A stretch of 64,000 nucleotides of DNA from Boesenbergia rotunda (Eukaryota > Streptophyta > Magnoliopsida > Zingiberales > Zingiberaceae): positions 124,001 to 188,000 of the forward strand of contig JAGFNQ010007730.1 of assembly GCA_024364735.1 (NCBI GenBank), read 5' to 3'. Shown piece by piece: positions 54,301 through 64,000 of this stretch. Numbering within the stretch: position 1 is the stretch's first letter; each line of letters begins with the position of its first letter. Position numbers and translations under genes: made by a program. The notes under the pieces were generated by a model, which saw nothing but the letters and a program-made list of their open reading frames with translations, ran no database searches and was not told the DNA's origin.

Positions 54301-57300
54301 CATTTAATTGATATTCTGATTTTTTTTACTATTTAAAATATATATTATTTAAATTAATAATTAATTAAATGAATAAATAATTAATTTATATAATTATTAT
54401 ATATAAGGTAACATCTTTTTGTTAATTGTTTTTTCTAACAATATTAAGTTGTTCAATAATTCATAATTTATATAAAATCAATAGACAATTTATTTTTAAA
54501 TTATACATAATAAACATATTTATCTAATAATTACTATATATAAATAAAAAAATACCGAAACCATATTGGCATGGCACGATACGATACTGAAACCGTATAG
54601 TTCCGGTCAAGGACCGAAACCTCGGCACGGGTCGAGATTTTAGACCTTGCCTACTATAACATATATTAATATAGTGAGACATTAAGGCGTGAGGAGTTTA
54701 ATCTTCATTTTCACCTAAAAGTTTAATTAATTTTCAATTAATATTGTCTACAATTTTCTACCAAAAATTGATGAATACCCATTTACCTAATATCCCTTGT
54801 AAGGTCCGTGCACCTATCCCTATTTGACAGCCCCCTCTACTCATGCATGCTCCAACAAATGCAATCTCTATGTGACATCCATCGCCTCCCTCAATGCACC
54901 CTAATTAGGGGAATAGATCTCAACTTAACTTGCATTGGTTGTAAATATCCTCTTATCTCCTCCTTCACTTCTTCCTCTTTCTTTCGGTTTCACTTCTTGT
55001 TTCTTCTCTCTGATTTAATTCTGGCGATGAATCCTACTTGTCAGTTTTGGTTTAAGTACTCGGTGTCAACTTGGATACATAGGCAGGGGAAATGTTGAGT
55101 CCAAGTAAGGAAGTTGACAACAAATAAGAGTGATATTGCTGTGACCTACTTCACCGCCTGTGGTATATTTGAACCGGTTCTCCACCTTCATCTTGGTTCT
55201 CACAAAATGAATACTTTAGTTTACACATAGTTAAAAAGTCATTAGTTTTAAGTGTATTTTAAGTAACATTTGAGTTTAGGAGACTGAACCTCAACAAATT
55301 TAATTTGTGTGCAACTTACCTTATTAGTATGTAACTCTTATCGTATAATTGGCATGATTGGATTAGACAACATCCCATTTACTAATGAAGACATTTGGAA
55401 TCTCTCATGTTCTTTTAAGGGGAAATCTGGATGGTTAGGAGGTATGACTATTACTTGCAAGGTTTATCTGTTGGATCCCATAGTTGGACTAACACATACC
55501 TCCCACTTTGGATGGTACTGACTGAAATTTAAATCTATGTTATACATAAATAGGTATGTTACCATTTATAAGGCAACATTTATGTTGGCAAATATAGTGA
55601 TGAATAGGCATGTTAAGTTCTTACTCTTCCACTGCTTTCTTTGCATTAGATGTCGTTCGGTTTAGTTATATAACAGGAGGTAAACTGACTTATGTAATTA
55701 TTATTTTATAACTCTTTTTATAATTCTTTTAGTTGGCTTTGGTGGCTATTGCAAGGAGGAGACAGTTACTGAATGATAATCTTCTTGTTGCATTAGCTGA
55801 AGTTTCATGGAAGATTCTAGATATATCTGGATCAAATGTCACTGATTATGGTTTGCAAAAAGTTGCAGAGATTTGCACTAATTTGCAAGCTGTCGATATT
55901 AGGTATGCAGCTGATGTGAACCCTTTTTCATGTTGCCATAAGCCTTCTTTTTTTAAATTTTTTATGAGATTCACAATTACTTCTCTACATGCTTGATACA
56001 GTGGTTATCACCTTGGCTTGTTTTTCAGTATAGAAACATATTATGCATCCTTGATATACATCAGCATTAAAATCCTATTAAAAAAATACTCAATTCTTGA
56101 TGCATTATATATATATATAAGTAAAATTTTTATATATAGCACTAGCGTACAATAAGCAGACTTTAATAGCGGCTCATGATTGACAAAGTGTCAGTACACT
56201 TCTTAGAACCAGAATACATGAATTTGCACACTTTTAAAAAATCATCTCATCAAAGAAACTACTATTTCTTACTCTCTACACATAGTGGACCAAAGAGGAC
56301 AAGGCAAGATGTCGGACCTTTATCCTCCGGTAGGTAGACATCTCCTGCCACATGTGTAGCCAATCCCAGATCCTCTGCCATAACTTCATAATAGGGGGAC
56401 ACCCGTAGAATAACTGCATGACTCAACTGTAAGTTGGTTTTCAACATTGTTCGGGTCCATGTATTAGGACTAGGATGTCTAAAGAAGTCATACGCCCAAG
56501 CTACCCTGCCATCTTAAGCAAATCAATATGCTAGTCTTTGTCTAGTAGCCTCCGGGAGTTGACATCCAATAATAGAAGATTACATATTTGCAATAGGCGC
56601 TTGATCATCGGGGAATCCGAGTGGGTTGCCTCCCATGCTTTATAATACATGGATTCAGTGCTCAAAGTAGACCACCCCCATGCATGATTAATCCATCAAC
56701 CATAACCCTACAACAGTTTGAGAACAGAACTTCCTCAAACAACGAATGGGTAAGGGAATGAAATCATGAGATTTCACATCTTCAGACTTTACTACGTGTA
56801 CAATATAAAAAGAGAAAAATAAGTATTTTATCATGTCTCTCTCTCCACATCCGACCATTGGATTATATTCTGTTTGATAAAGGGATTCCCTCAAGCATTA
56901 AGAGAATAATCAACCTGAATTACAACAAGTTTATGAGGGAAGACACCTTATGGACCTTTCTTCTCTGAAGTTATTGCTCATACAGACTAATGGTAGCAAG
57001 CTGCCATTATCCTTTAAGACCACAAATCAGGTTCCTTACCACTCACCCAAGAGCAGAACCTTTGTCAAAACATAAAGTAAGCTTTTACAATGACAAGGGA
57101 TACTACAATCAGATTTCTCCCTAACCAAACTGAACCCCAATTCGAATTAATTACAGAAAGGATGGATCCAACTTCAATGTGTTTCGCTGTCAGATTCCAT
57201 ACGCCACTGAAAGTCCACAGAGATCTCTGCCTAAAATCAAAATGTTAACTGATGAGAGGGAATCCTCAAGGAATGGAAAAGGAAATCTGCTGCCCTACTA

Positions 57301-59524
57301 CTCAACCACAATGGCAGACATGATACGGAGATTCATCATGCACAAGGAGAGAGAAGTGGGGAGAGTAGAAAACCTTCTCAAACAAAGAAGAGGAGGGTCT
57401 CTCAAGTTAGGTTAAAGTGGAGAGATCCTCTGTTGAAGGAAACCACAAAATCCATGCCATACTTGAGAAGGAAAGCCATTGTAATTCATAGAGAATCTGC
57501 TGAGATCATCGGGCTTCTGCTGAGATTGTTGGAGATGCACAAGTCTAAAGGCTGTGGCTGCAACTCGTGAACCAACACTCTCCCACAAAAAAAAAAAATA
57601 CCGAGTCCTAGCTTTTTGTAAAAATTTGTGTCAGATTTGGGTACACATCATTTCTTAACGAGTTATTTTCCTTGCAGTCATTGCGACAAGATAACTGCTA
57701 CTGGTGTATCAGGCCTCATTTGTCACTGCCAATCTTTGGAAATCTTGAGATGCGGGTATAATGATTTTTGCTATATTTCTGCAGCTTTTTTCTCTGCAAA
57801 TAGTTAATCTTGTCTATTTGTATTTTTGTATGGAACTTGATGATGCTTATCTGTTGTTTTTAATATAAAAGGTAAACCTTGCTGCCCTATAACCATTTTT
57901 TTCCCCCTGAAAGATTAACTGACACAATAGTTACTCTGCCCATCTAAATTTTGAGGCGTACATGAGTATTGGGGTGGAACCAATAGTAGATGACATAGTA
58001 ATTACTCTACCCATCTAAATTATGGGGCATACTTGAATACTGGGATAGAATCGGATGTTACATCAAGATTAGCACATTGACATTTGATCCAGTTGGTTAG
58101 CTAGTATGATTTAAACTCTTCTTCTGTATTGCATACAGGAATGTACAAATGAGATCGTTAAATTTTTGTATTTTGTGCTTCATATTTTTATGGATTGTTG
58201 AGTTATAGAGCTAATACTTCAGTGGACCAGTATGTTATTGACCAAGGAATTTCATCTTATCATTATTGCTTCATCTTGAATTTCTTTGAACTTTGTTAGT
58301 TTAAATATCAGCTCATCTTATTCTTGACGAAAATATCTATATGCCTCCATACTGTGGCAATGATTCTGAAATACTTATTCAGACATTCAACAATGTGCCT
58401 CAAGCTCTTCATCCATAGTTGATATACCAAGAATTTCCGCAACATCTATAAATCATTTGCTCATTGAATACGTGTTTTGCTTCTTCATTGCTTTCTGCAC
58501 AATATCCAACGTGGTCAATTGGGTTTTGAAGTAAACTTTTCATGTTAATGCAGGGGGTCTCCCAGGAGTGAATCTACTGCCCGTAGATGTGTTGGTATCT
58601 TGAAGCCTAAATTGAACAATGTGGAGGAAGAATCATGGGAGGAGCTCGAAAATGCTGACATTGGAAGTGGTGCCCCATCACTACGCTGGCTCGTTTGGGT
58701 AAGGCATGCCCTAATATTACATTCTTCTTTATTTATGTTTCATTCCGTCTACATTGGAATCTCAACGTATGCATGCTGGACTACTTTCTGGTTATTCAAA
58801 ATTGACTTCTGTACCTTGATATTTCCTGCGATGAATAAAGAAACCAGTTTCTAGACGTCTACTCAAAATCAATCAAGAAATGTTATGGATTATTTGTTAT
58901 TAAGCTTGTCTTGATTCATAAAGTTGTATCACAATCTTTTCATTTTCATTTTAGTTTAAGCTACAATGATGCAAATCATTGTTTAACCTCTGCTCACCAA
59001 GACATTTTCCTGTTAAAGTTTGGTCTATAACTTTTCACTCGCAAAATTAGAAGAGCTTACTCAGAATATATTTTGCTAACGATTCATTTTGCATTTCGCT
59101 ATCAGCCAAAGATAGACGAGGCTTCAAAGGCAACAATGGCTGCTGAATGTCCCCGAATCATCGTAAACCCTCAACCTTCACCCTTTGGCTTCCGAGGAAT
59201 GCAAGTTCCAAATGAAGCACTGGCCTCTGTAGCTCTGGACTATTCTATCATTGATGGCATTGATCCCAAAACCTGGGCTGTTTCAGGCGCTGCAAGAGTA
59301 GTGCCCCGAAGCTGACTGTTTCCAATGAGACATCTGAGTTGCATATAGCTGAACGCTTTAGGCTTGCATTTTTAGAGAGGGATGCGAGGTTGGCTCCTAA
59401 ACGAGCAAAAAACGCAAGGCAACACAAGCGGCGAGCGGAGAGGGAGTACTTAATGAGTAGTTCGAGCGCAAAGTCCATCATGCTTGCCTCCCAAGCTAGC
59501 AAATTGTTGCATCATAGAAGCTGA
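48352..59524 (+). CDS. LRR (RNI-like) protein, six exons, frameshift in the last exon
   Basis: Proposed exons: 48,352-48,460; 49,764-49,891; 55,733-55,902; 57,678-57,755; 58,554-58,698; 59,106-59,315 or on to 59,524. All introns are GT-AG and phases match at each junction. The protein begins MEKAKKAANEITSSLRNL; exons 3-4 encode cysteine-containing LRR units (WKILDISGSNVTDYGLQKV, then VDISHCDKITATGVSGL and LEILRCGG). The end is basic and conserved-looking (LAPKRAKNARQHKRRAERE). As read, the frame stops at 59,315 after 279 residues. A one-base loss near 59,297 seems to separate it from a downstream frame that carries the basic C-terminus to TGA 59,524, for about 349 residues. No F-box is visible at the N-terminus. 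Such LRR proteins usually bind partner proteins; the specific role is unknown. Confidence 0.75.
48461..49763 (+). other. Intron 1 of the LRR gene
   Basis: Starts GTAAGATC and ends ATCTGTAG. It contains a pyrimidine-rich tract at 49,250-49,500 that yields long but meaningless open frames. No element recognised. Confidence 0.7.
51199..53240 (+). mobile_element. Short-LTR copia-like remnant in intron 2
   Basis: Direct repeats of about 110 bp (51,199-51,314 and 53,129-53,240) share GGTATT, TTTTAGGTTTAAGG and GATGAGT(C/T)CTATAT. The left one is followed by TTGGTATTGGAG, a decayed tRNA-Met PBS (TGGTATCAGAG), and the right one is preceded by a purine stretch AAGATGAGTTGTGGAGG. The interior has no intact frame. 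The size and short LTRs suggest a TRIM-like or internally deleted copia element. Confidence 0.45.
53240..53430 (+). mobile_element. SINE-like segment
   Basis: It contains a B-box-like GGTTGATTCCC at 53,293 after GGTTGGTCACCACACGC, and a G-rich body GGGGTGCCCGGGTCAG. It shares CCTGATTTACC with the SINE-like sequence at 9,791-10,035. No clear tail or TSD. Confidence 0.4.
53673..54647. mobile_element. Mutator-like MITE with TSD TGCCTACTAT
   Basis: The termini AACGTTTAAAATCTCATTCC and, inverted, AAGGTCTAAAATCTCGACCC match over about 26 bases with a few changes. TGCCTACTAT is duplicated at 53,663-53,672 and 54,648-54,657; a 9-10-bp duplication is typical of Mutator-type transposition. The first 200 bases are G+C-rich, the rest strongly AT-rich. 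It encodes no transposase. Confidence 0.8.
55903..57677 (+). other. Intron 3 of the LRR gene
   Basis: Starts GTATGCAG and ends CCTTGCAG. It contains a poly(A) run of 12 at 57,587-57,598. The part at 56,250-57,600 has a higher G+C content than the rest and could be an inserted retroposed sequence ending in that A-run, but I found no recognisable protein or TSD. Confidence 0.5.
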
Positions 59525-60909
59525 TTACAGTCATGTTTTGCACCTCGGAACTTGTATGTTTTTCGTCGGTGGCCTGTATTCATTCTCCTTGATAGGTGAC
59601 TTTCATCGAGTCTTCTAGTCTATTCTGTGTGTATAATATGCACAAAATGTATTAAGTGTTGTCTGATATCACTTTCTTCTAAGGGAAAAAGGAAAGAAAT
59701 TAAACAGAACCCGCAACCCATTGAGGATACAGATGATCTCAAAAGTGAAGAAAAGAAAGCCAGAAAGTGCTGCAATCGGATGTTATCGGAACACAATCAG
59801 ATTGGTCGGTTGGGTCGATTCGGCTAGGAAATGGATACGGTGAACTCTGACAGGATCTGAGGGCAGATTCAACTTGGGATTCATCTGTAAGTGAATGATT
59901 GAAGTGTAGAACAATCTTAATCCTACAAAAAATAATAATAAGAATACAAATAAGTACTCTACTCCCAATCCCCAATCTATTAATTCAGCTGGTGCATCAC
60001 CTCTTAATGTTTCATTATAACTGCTCTGAGGACTTATGTGTTGATTTCAACTTGAGCAATCAATTAATTGAGTGAGTATAGATAGGGACCTGATTTAAGG
60101 GAAATAAAATATTCTTGGTTGAAAATACGCTCATAGTTAGGGATTAAACCGTAAATGTATCCATTTGGAAATGATAAAATTAATCGGCAATCCTATCTAA
60201 TATGACCTATCCCTTGTACATACCCGAGGAACGCTTTTGATTGACTAGAAGATATATTCAATTGCTCAAATAAACATACGATATTCATTGAATCCTCATA
60301 TTCAGTTGTCTACTAATTTCAATTGGTACTCTCTCCTCGTCTTACACCCCTTGTAAGCCTACAAAAAGTTCCGAGATCAAGCTAAGTCAATAAACTATGA
60401 CTTGGAACCAACAGTTTGTTGGTCGAAGGCTTTAGACCAAATGCCTAGATAGCCTACATTTACAAAGCTAAATAATGTTTCTTAATAGAAAAAAGACTCA
60501 GACTACAAATAACTCTCATAATATCTCATAGCTTTCATGATTCTAGGCCTTTAACCTCGTCGATACTTCTCACCCTTGAGTCTTCCTCCAGTTAAACCTC
60601 CAATTCATCAAATGCACTTAGCTCTTCCAGCTTTTTGTTCACCTTACTAATAGCTGCTCCAAAGTAACTTAGAACAATTATATATCGATCTCACGATAAG
60701 ATACAAACAGATAAATCACAGAGAATATTTTATTTTAGGACAACAATTACACTAAGGAAGTCAAACACCCATCGAAACATTTTACATCCGTTGAAAATTT
60801 AAATCGGAAAATACTCACAGCGGACAGTCTAGGATGCATTCTTAATCCGAGCAACAAAAACATAGAGTTCATCTGAATCCACTTGGAGTAAGGACACCAC
60901 AAATTACAG
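59525..60909. other. Region between the LRR gene and the small membrane-protein gene
   Basis: It holds the likely 3' untranslated region of the LRR gene (to about 59,660) and the 3' untranslated region of the minus-strand gene at its right end. No other feature recognised. Confidence 0.5.
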
Positions 60910-61134
60910 TTAGTTCCTTGAGACCCATGCTAAAACTACCAGCAACATCATAAAAGGAGAAGAGAAAAGCAACAATGTAGTCGCATTGCGATCGGCCCCT
61001 GACGTAGATGGGGTCGATGCGGCGGCAGCTAACCGGGAGGTGATCTTTTTAAAATCCAAATTCTCTTCCTCAACAATGGTATCAAGTGTTGCCGAACGAG
61101 CCAATCTCTTCCGACGCGACTTACACGTTGCCAT
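60910..61134 (-). CDS. Small hypothetical protein with C-terminal membrane segment
   Basis: 74 residues from ATG 61,134. The N-terminus is basic (MATCKSRRKRLARSATLD), the middle is acidic then Ser/Thr/Ala-rich, and residues about 53-71 (LLLFSSPFMMLLVVLAWV) form one hydrophobic segment, ending SRN. This suggests a single-pass, tail-anchored membrane protein with a cytosolic head. A TATAAAAA box lies about 145 bases upstream on the same strand, giving a compact promoter and a leader of about 115 bases. The frame is intact and single-exon. I do not recognise the family; function unknown. The opposite-strand open frames here are shadows. Confidence 0.5.
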   Translation of the reverse strand: MATCKSRRKRLARSATLDTIVEEENLDFKKITSRLAAAASTPSTSGADRNATTLLLFSSPFMMLLVVLAWVSRN

Positions 61135-61276
61135 GGTGCAACCGCCGAGAATGGAACCTTCGGTGGCGGAGAGCTCACGGCCACCTCAGCGAAGAAGGAA
61201 GCGTATCGCAGTCCAGCCATGTTCTATGAACTTTAGATAACTTGATTCCTGTTGCAAAATATTGGAAGGGGGAGGA

Positions 61277-61284
61277 TTTTTATA
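61277..61284 (-). promoter_or_regulatory. TATA box of the small membrane-protein gene
   Basis: The minus strand reads CATCCCTATAAAAATCCTCC, with TATAAAAA followed by a C-rich stretch about 145 bases before the ATG at 61,134. Confidence 0.55.
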
Positions 61285-61969
61285 GGGATGAGGGATACCT
61301 TAAAGCCCATCAAAGTGAAAAGTATCACTAAAATACCATTGTAATTTGAGATCATTAAGGAAAATAAGTGGCTAAGCAAGGAGAATGGTAGGCTTTTTCT
61401 CATACCATGATATCTTACAACAACAAAAAATGGCAATATTATGTTTGGAACTTGTGTTCATAACAACAATTTTATACAGAAAATTTGATCCTCCATCCTT
61501 TTGGCCCGACTATTTAGAAACATCTACTTAAATCTTATGGCAACTATATTTCTAATCCCTACCACTGATAGTATCTATGCAAACATCATATTTATCTCAA
61601 CTATTTAAAAACTTATTCATGACACCAAATTAATCTTAGCATGACATCAACATTAAAACAATAGTAAAACATATACCATAATTCATGTAAAGCCAAATTC
61701 TTAAATTTGAGACCATACACATGTTTGCTTGCTGTGCTTGACTTGCATGGCCTTAATTTGACGTGACTTGACATGTTTGTTGCTTTCCTTCAGACTTGGA
61801 GACATCTTGCATTTCAGGACTTCCCTTACAAACACGGAATGCACCAAAAACGTTATCCAGACATGAATAAAAAGAAAAATTTTGTCGCTTAGTCATCCGA
61901 AACTGTTGCTATGGAAAAAAACATAAAAAGAATTTATTGTTCTTGAACATGTCTTTAAATACTCCGAGT
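61285..61969. other. AT-rich intergenic sequence
   Basis: No gene or repeat recognised. Confidence 0.5.
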
Positions 61970-63008
61970 TTATTTTGATATGATAAACAAAATCAAGTTA
62001 GATCCTATATGTTTTTATCATTGTGTCTAAGTGTGCAAGAGTTTAGGAGCATAAGAAGTCGAACAAGAGATGCAGTAGATGAGAAAGATGGACACGGGGA
62101 AGGGAGCTGATGGGTTCAATGCATTCGAGAGACACAAAGGCTGTAGAAGAGTACACCGGTGGACGAGAAGGACGTGTGCGATGTTCGAGGGACAAAAAAC
62201 TGGAGAGGAAATCCATTTGAGGAGAAGGGAGGAGTCGAGTTCGGGTGAGCTCAACTCTAATAGCCGGAAATCACCCATGCAGACGAAAGGCGAAAAAATC
62301 AATATGAATGTTGACTTTGACCAAATGGTCAACTGAGGCACCTCAATTCATTCAGATCAGTCCTATGCTAAACCAGAATTGATGCGCTTCAGTTGGAACC
62401 TGAGACGAGACACCTCAGGTCGGAACTGAGGTGCCTCAAATCGAAAAGTTATTAACGTTTACCATTGGCCTCCACGGATAATCTTTATCCAACTGAGGCG
62501 CCTCAGGTCAGAACTGAGGTGTCTCATATTGAAAAGTTATCAACGTTTACTGTTGGCCTCCGTGGATAAACTTTATCCAATTGTAACTTTCTATTTTGGC
62601 CTCCGTTGGCCTCGGGTCAAAAGGCGCTTCAGGTCCACGTCAACACAACGGTAACTTTCTGTTTTGAGCTATAAATAACCCTCTAAAGCTAGGAAACAAA
62701 TACAATAACTGTAATACAAATTCCTAATCTTTGTTTGAGCCTTTAAAAGTCTATAAGAGGTTTCTCCGCCTACAACGAAGGAGTTTTTTATGCTGAGCTT
62801 TTTCAACGTCTTGGATTAGCAACCACCCTGATTGCAACCAAGTAAATCTGAGTTTCTTAATATTTTTGTTAGTTGTTCATGTTTATTTTAATTGCTTAAA
62901 CTAATCTATCATCTTTGTTAGAGAATAGCAAAAGATCGAGTTTGAATTTATAGGGCTATTCACCCCCCCCCCCCCCCCTCTCTATAGCCGGCTTGCACAG
63001 GACCAACA
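61970..63008 (+). mobile_element. 5' LTR of a copia element (left border approximate)
   Basis: The right end is clear: poly-C run (62,963-62,978), CTCTCTATAGCC and ...GGACCAACA at 63,008, followed by a PBS. The U3 part carries GAGGCGCCTCAG palindromes (62,380-62,640). The region near 62,020 (GTGTCTAAGTGTGCAAG) is the usual LTR segment of this group, but the exact TG start is not found. Confidence 0.65.
62338..62640 (+). repeat. CTGAGGCGCCTCAG palindromes in the LTR
   Basis: About six copies of ACTGAGGCGCCTCAGGT or the T-variant ACTGAGGTGCCTCAAAT, partly within a ~100-bp duplication (62,400-62,500 and 62,500-62,600). Confidence 0.65.
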
Positions 63009-64000
63009 ATTGGTATCAGGGCCCAACCGCTTCAGGAGGGCTAACCGCCGCCTAAAGCAACAAGACGATGGTCGGACCGATTATCCACCCACTAAAGTTT
63101 GAGGGGGAGTTCGAGATGTGGAAAAGTCGAATGGAGGTCTTTTTCAAAACTGATTTTGATTTATTATTAATAATTAAAAATAATTTTGTAGCACCTGAAG
63201 ATAAAGAAGAACACTTCTGGACGAAGAAGCAACAAGCTAACTTCGTAGCCAACGGAAAAGTAGAATTTCATCTGCTAACCGTGTTACCGGCTCATGAAGT
63301 CAATCGTATAGGCAATTACGCATCGACAAAAGAACTCTGAGAGAAGTTTCTGGAGCTTCACGAAGGTACATCGGACTTCGGAGGCTAAGCTGACAAGACG
63401 GGGCATCCTCCGAAACCAGCTGATAAACCTCCGAATGAAAGACGAAGAAATGGTGGCCCAACTTCACGCAAAGATCAAGGAGTTGATCACCGGGCTCACC
63501 AATCTCGGCGAATTGGTAACAAATTGAGACTCAGTTTGGTAGGCACTCAATGCTTTCTTTAAAACACAAAAATGGACATCGATAGTAGATGCCTACTATA
63601 TATCTAAAGACTTGAGGTAAGTATTTTAGAAGATTTATTCTCTACGTTAGAATTACATGAGTCTTGATGTGCAAGATTTAGAAAAGACAAAATGAATAAT
63701 ATTGCCACAAACTCAAGGAAGGTCGAACCAGAAAGAAAATCCTCAGCCGATGAAGAGGAAACAACCTACATGGTATGAAAAATAAATATTTTAAATCTAA
63801 TAAATTAAAGATGCAGGGAAAGAAACATTCTCCGAAAAAAAGGAAAGTCAGATGCTACAACTGTGGTGAAGAAGGGCATATAAAAGAAAATTGCCCAAAG
63901 CTGAAAAAGAACGGGCTACAGAAGGACAAACACAAGGACTTGAAAGCCACATAGGGTGACACGTCATCCTCAGAGTTCGAACTCGAGGAGTATGCCAGAC
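63009..64000 (+). mobile_element. Internal part of the right-hand copia element, cut by the window end
   Basis: Begins with the PBS TTGGTATCAGGGC (63,010-63,022), one base different from the tRNA-Met consensus, then gag. Continues beyond the window. Confidence 0.75.
63068..64000 (+). pseudogene. Copia gag with CCHC knuckle, broken
   Basis: The start is ATG 63,068 (MVGPIIHPLKFEGEFEMWKS). A UBN2-type region is readable across two or three frames (EKFLELHEGTSD, AKIKELITGLTNLGE, YALNAFF), with a stop after TKEL at 63,338-63,340 and frameshifts near 63,380. The knuckle C-YN-C-GEEG-H-IKEN-C is at 63,853-63,894. It is a distant relative of the gag proteins at 5,189 and 23,549. Confidence 0.75.

Larger units (their letters stand above)
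49892..55732 (+). other. Intron 2 of the LRR gene, 5.8 kb, enlarged by insertions
   Basis: Starts GTATGTTC and ends CTTTTAG. It contains a short-LTR retroelement remnant (51,199-53,240), a SINE-like segment (53,240-53,430) and a Mutator-like MITE (53,673-54,647). The remaining parts (49,892-51,198 and 54,660-55,732) are AT-rich with no recognised feature. Confidence 0.65.

Noticed and set aside
54808..55098. 96-codon frame in intron 2
   Set aside because: Pyrimidine-rich stretch within an intron; no splice-compatible frame with neighbouring exons.
56250..57600. Possible processed pseudogene in intron 3 ending in A12
   Set aside because: I could not read a recognisable protein in any frame and saw no TSD; kept only as a remark in the intron entry.
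62027..62341. Open frames on both strands at the start of the right-hand LTR
   Set aside because: They lie inside the LTR and show no similarity to retroelement or cellular proteins.

Overview
The window is nuclear DNA from a flowering plant with a large, retrotransposon-rich genome. The support is intron-containing genes with GT-AG junctions, tRNA-Met-type primer-binding sites (PBS), TG...CA LTRs with 5-bp target-site duplications (TSDs), small DNA transposons and a eukaryotic nuclear tRNA-Ala tandem array. I cannot name the species from sequence alone. About 80% of the window is transposable-element DNA, mostly nested. Only two ordinary gene candidates are visible: an interrupted LRR gene (48,352-59,524, + strand) and a small membrane-protein gene (60,910-61,134, - strand).

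Left part (1-12,366). The 3' end of a Ty1/copia-type element (decayed 3' ORF, polypurine tracts, 3' LTR at 1,327-3,388) has inserted into the integrase of a second, minus-strand copia element (3,389-8,176; integrase, protease, gag, PBS, 5' LTR). That element in turn lies in the spacer of a tandem array of tRNA-Ala repeats (8,177-11,090; about eight tRNA positions on the minus strand, only one structurally intact). A SINE-like insertion and a decayed hAT-like MITE follow.

Middle part (12,367-37,855). An old, stop-riddled copia element (gag, protease, integrase, RT and RNase H remnants in order) has received a truncated inverted LTR carrying a solo LTR (13,605-15,722, TSD TAATC), a solo LTR carrying two hAT-like MITEs (19,018-21,287, TSD GTACT), and a complete 8.4-kb element (21,981-30,355, TSD GAATA). 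The complete element is the most interesting object. It keeps LTRs, PBS and gag like its autonomous relative at 3,389-8,176, but its whole pol region is replaced by an apparently intact, intron-containing ORF. That ORF has its own TATA box and the same GGGCGCCC hairpin units found in the LTR. Next to it is a minus-strand copia element (30,575-37,850) with one LTR only, yet flanked by matching CTGTC.

Right part (37,856-64,000). AT-rich sequence with simple repeats leads to an internally deleted minus-strand Ty3/gypsy element (40,990-45,889) with 145-bp tandem repeats, then a related solo LTR (about 46,355-47,457). The LRR gene follows. Its second intron carries a short-LTR retroelement remnant, a SINE-like sequence and a Mutator-like MITE with a 10-bp TSD; its last exon has a frameshift. 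After the small membrane-protein gene, another copia element begins (LTR end at 63,008, PBS, decayed gag) and runs off the window.

A recurring theme is LTR design. Several divergent LTR families carry, in U3, an array of CCTAG...CTAGG hairpins, then an array of a family-specific palindrome (GATCGGTC/GACCGATC, GGGCGCCC, AATCGATT or GAGGCGCCTC), and end with a poly-C run shortly before the terminal CA.
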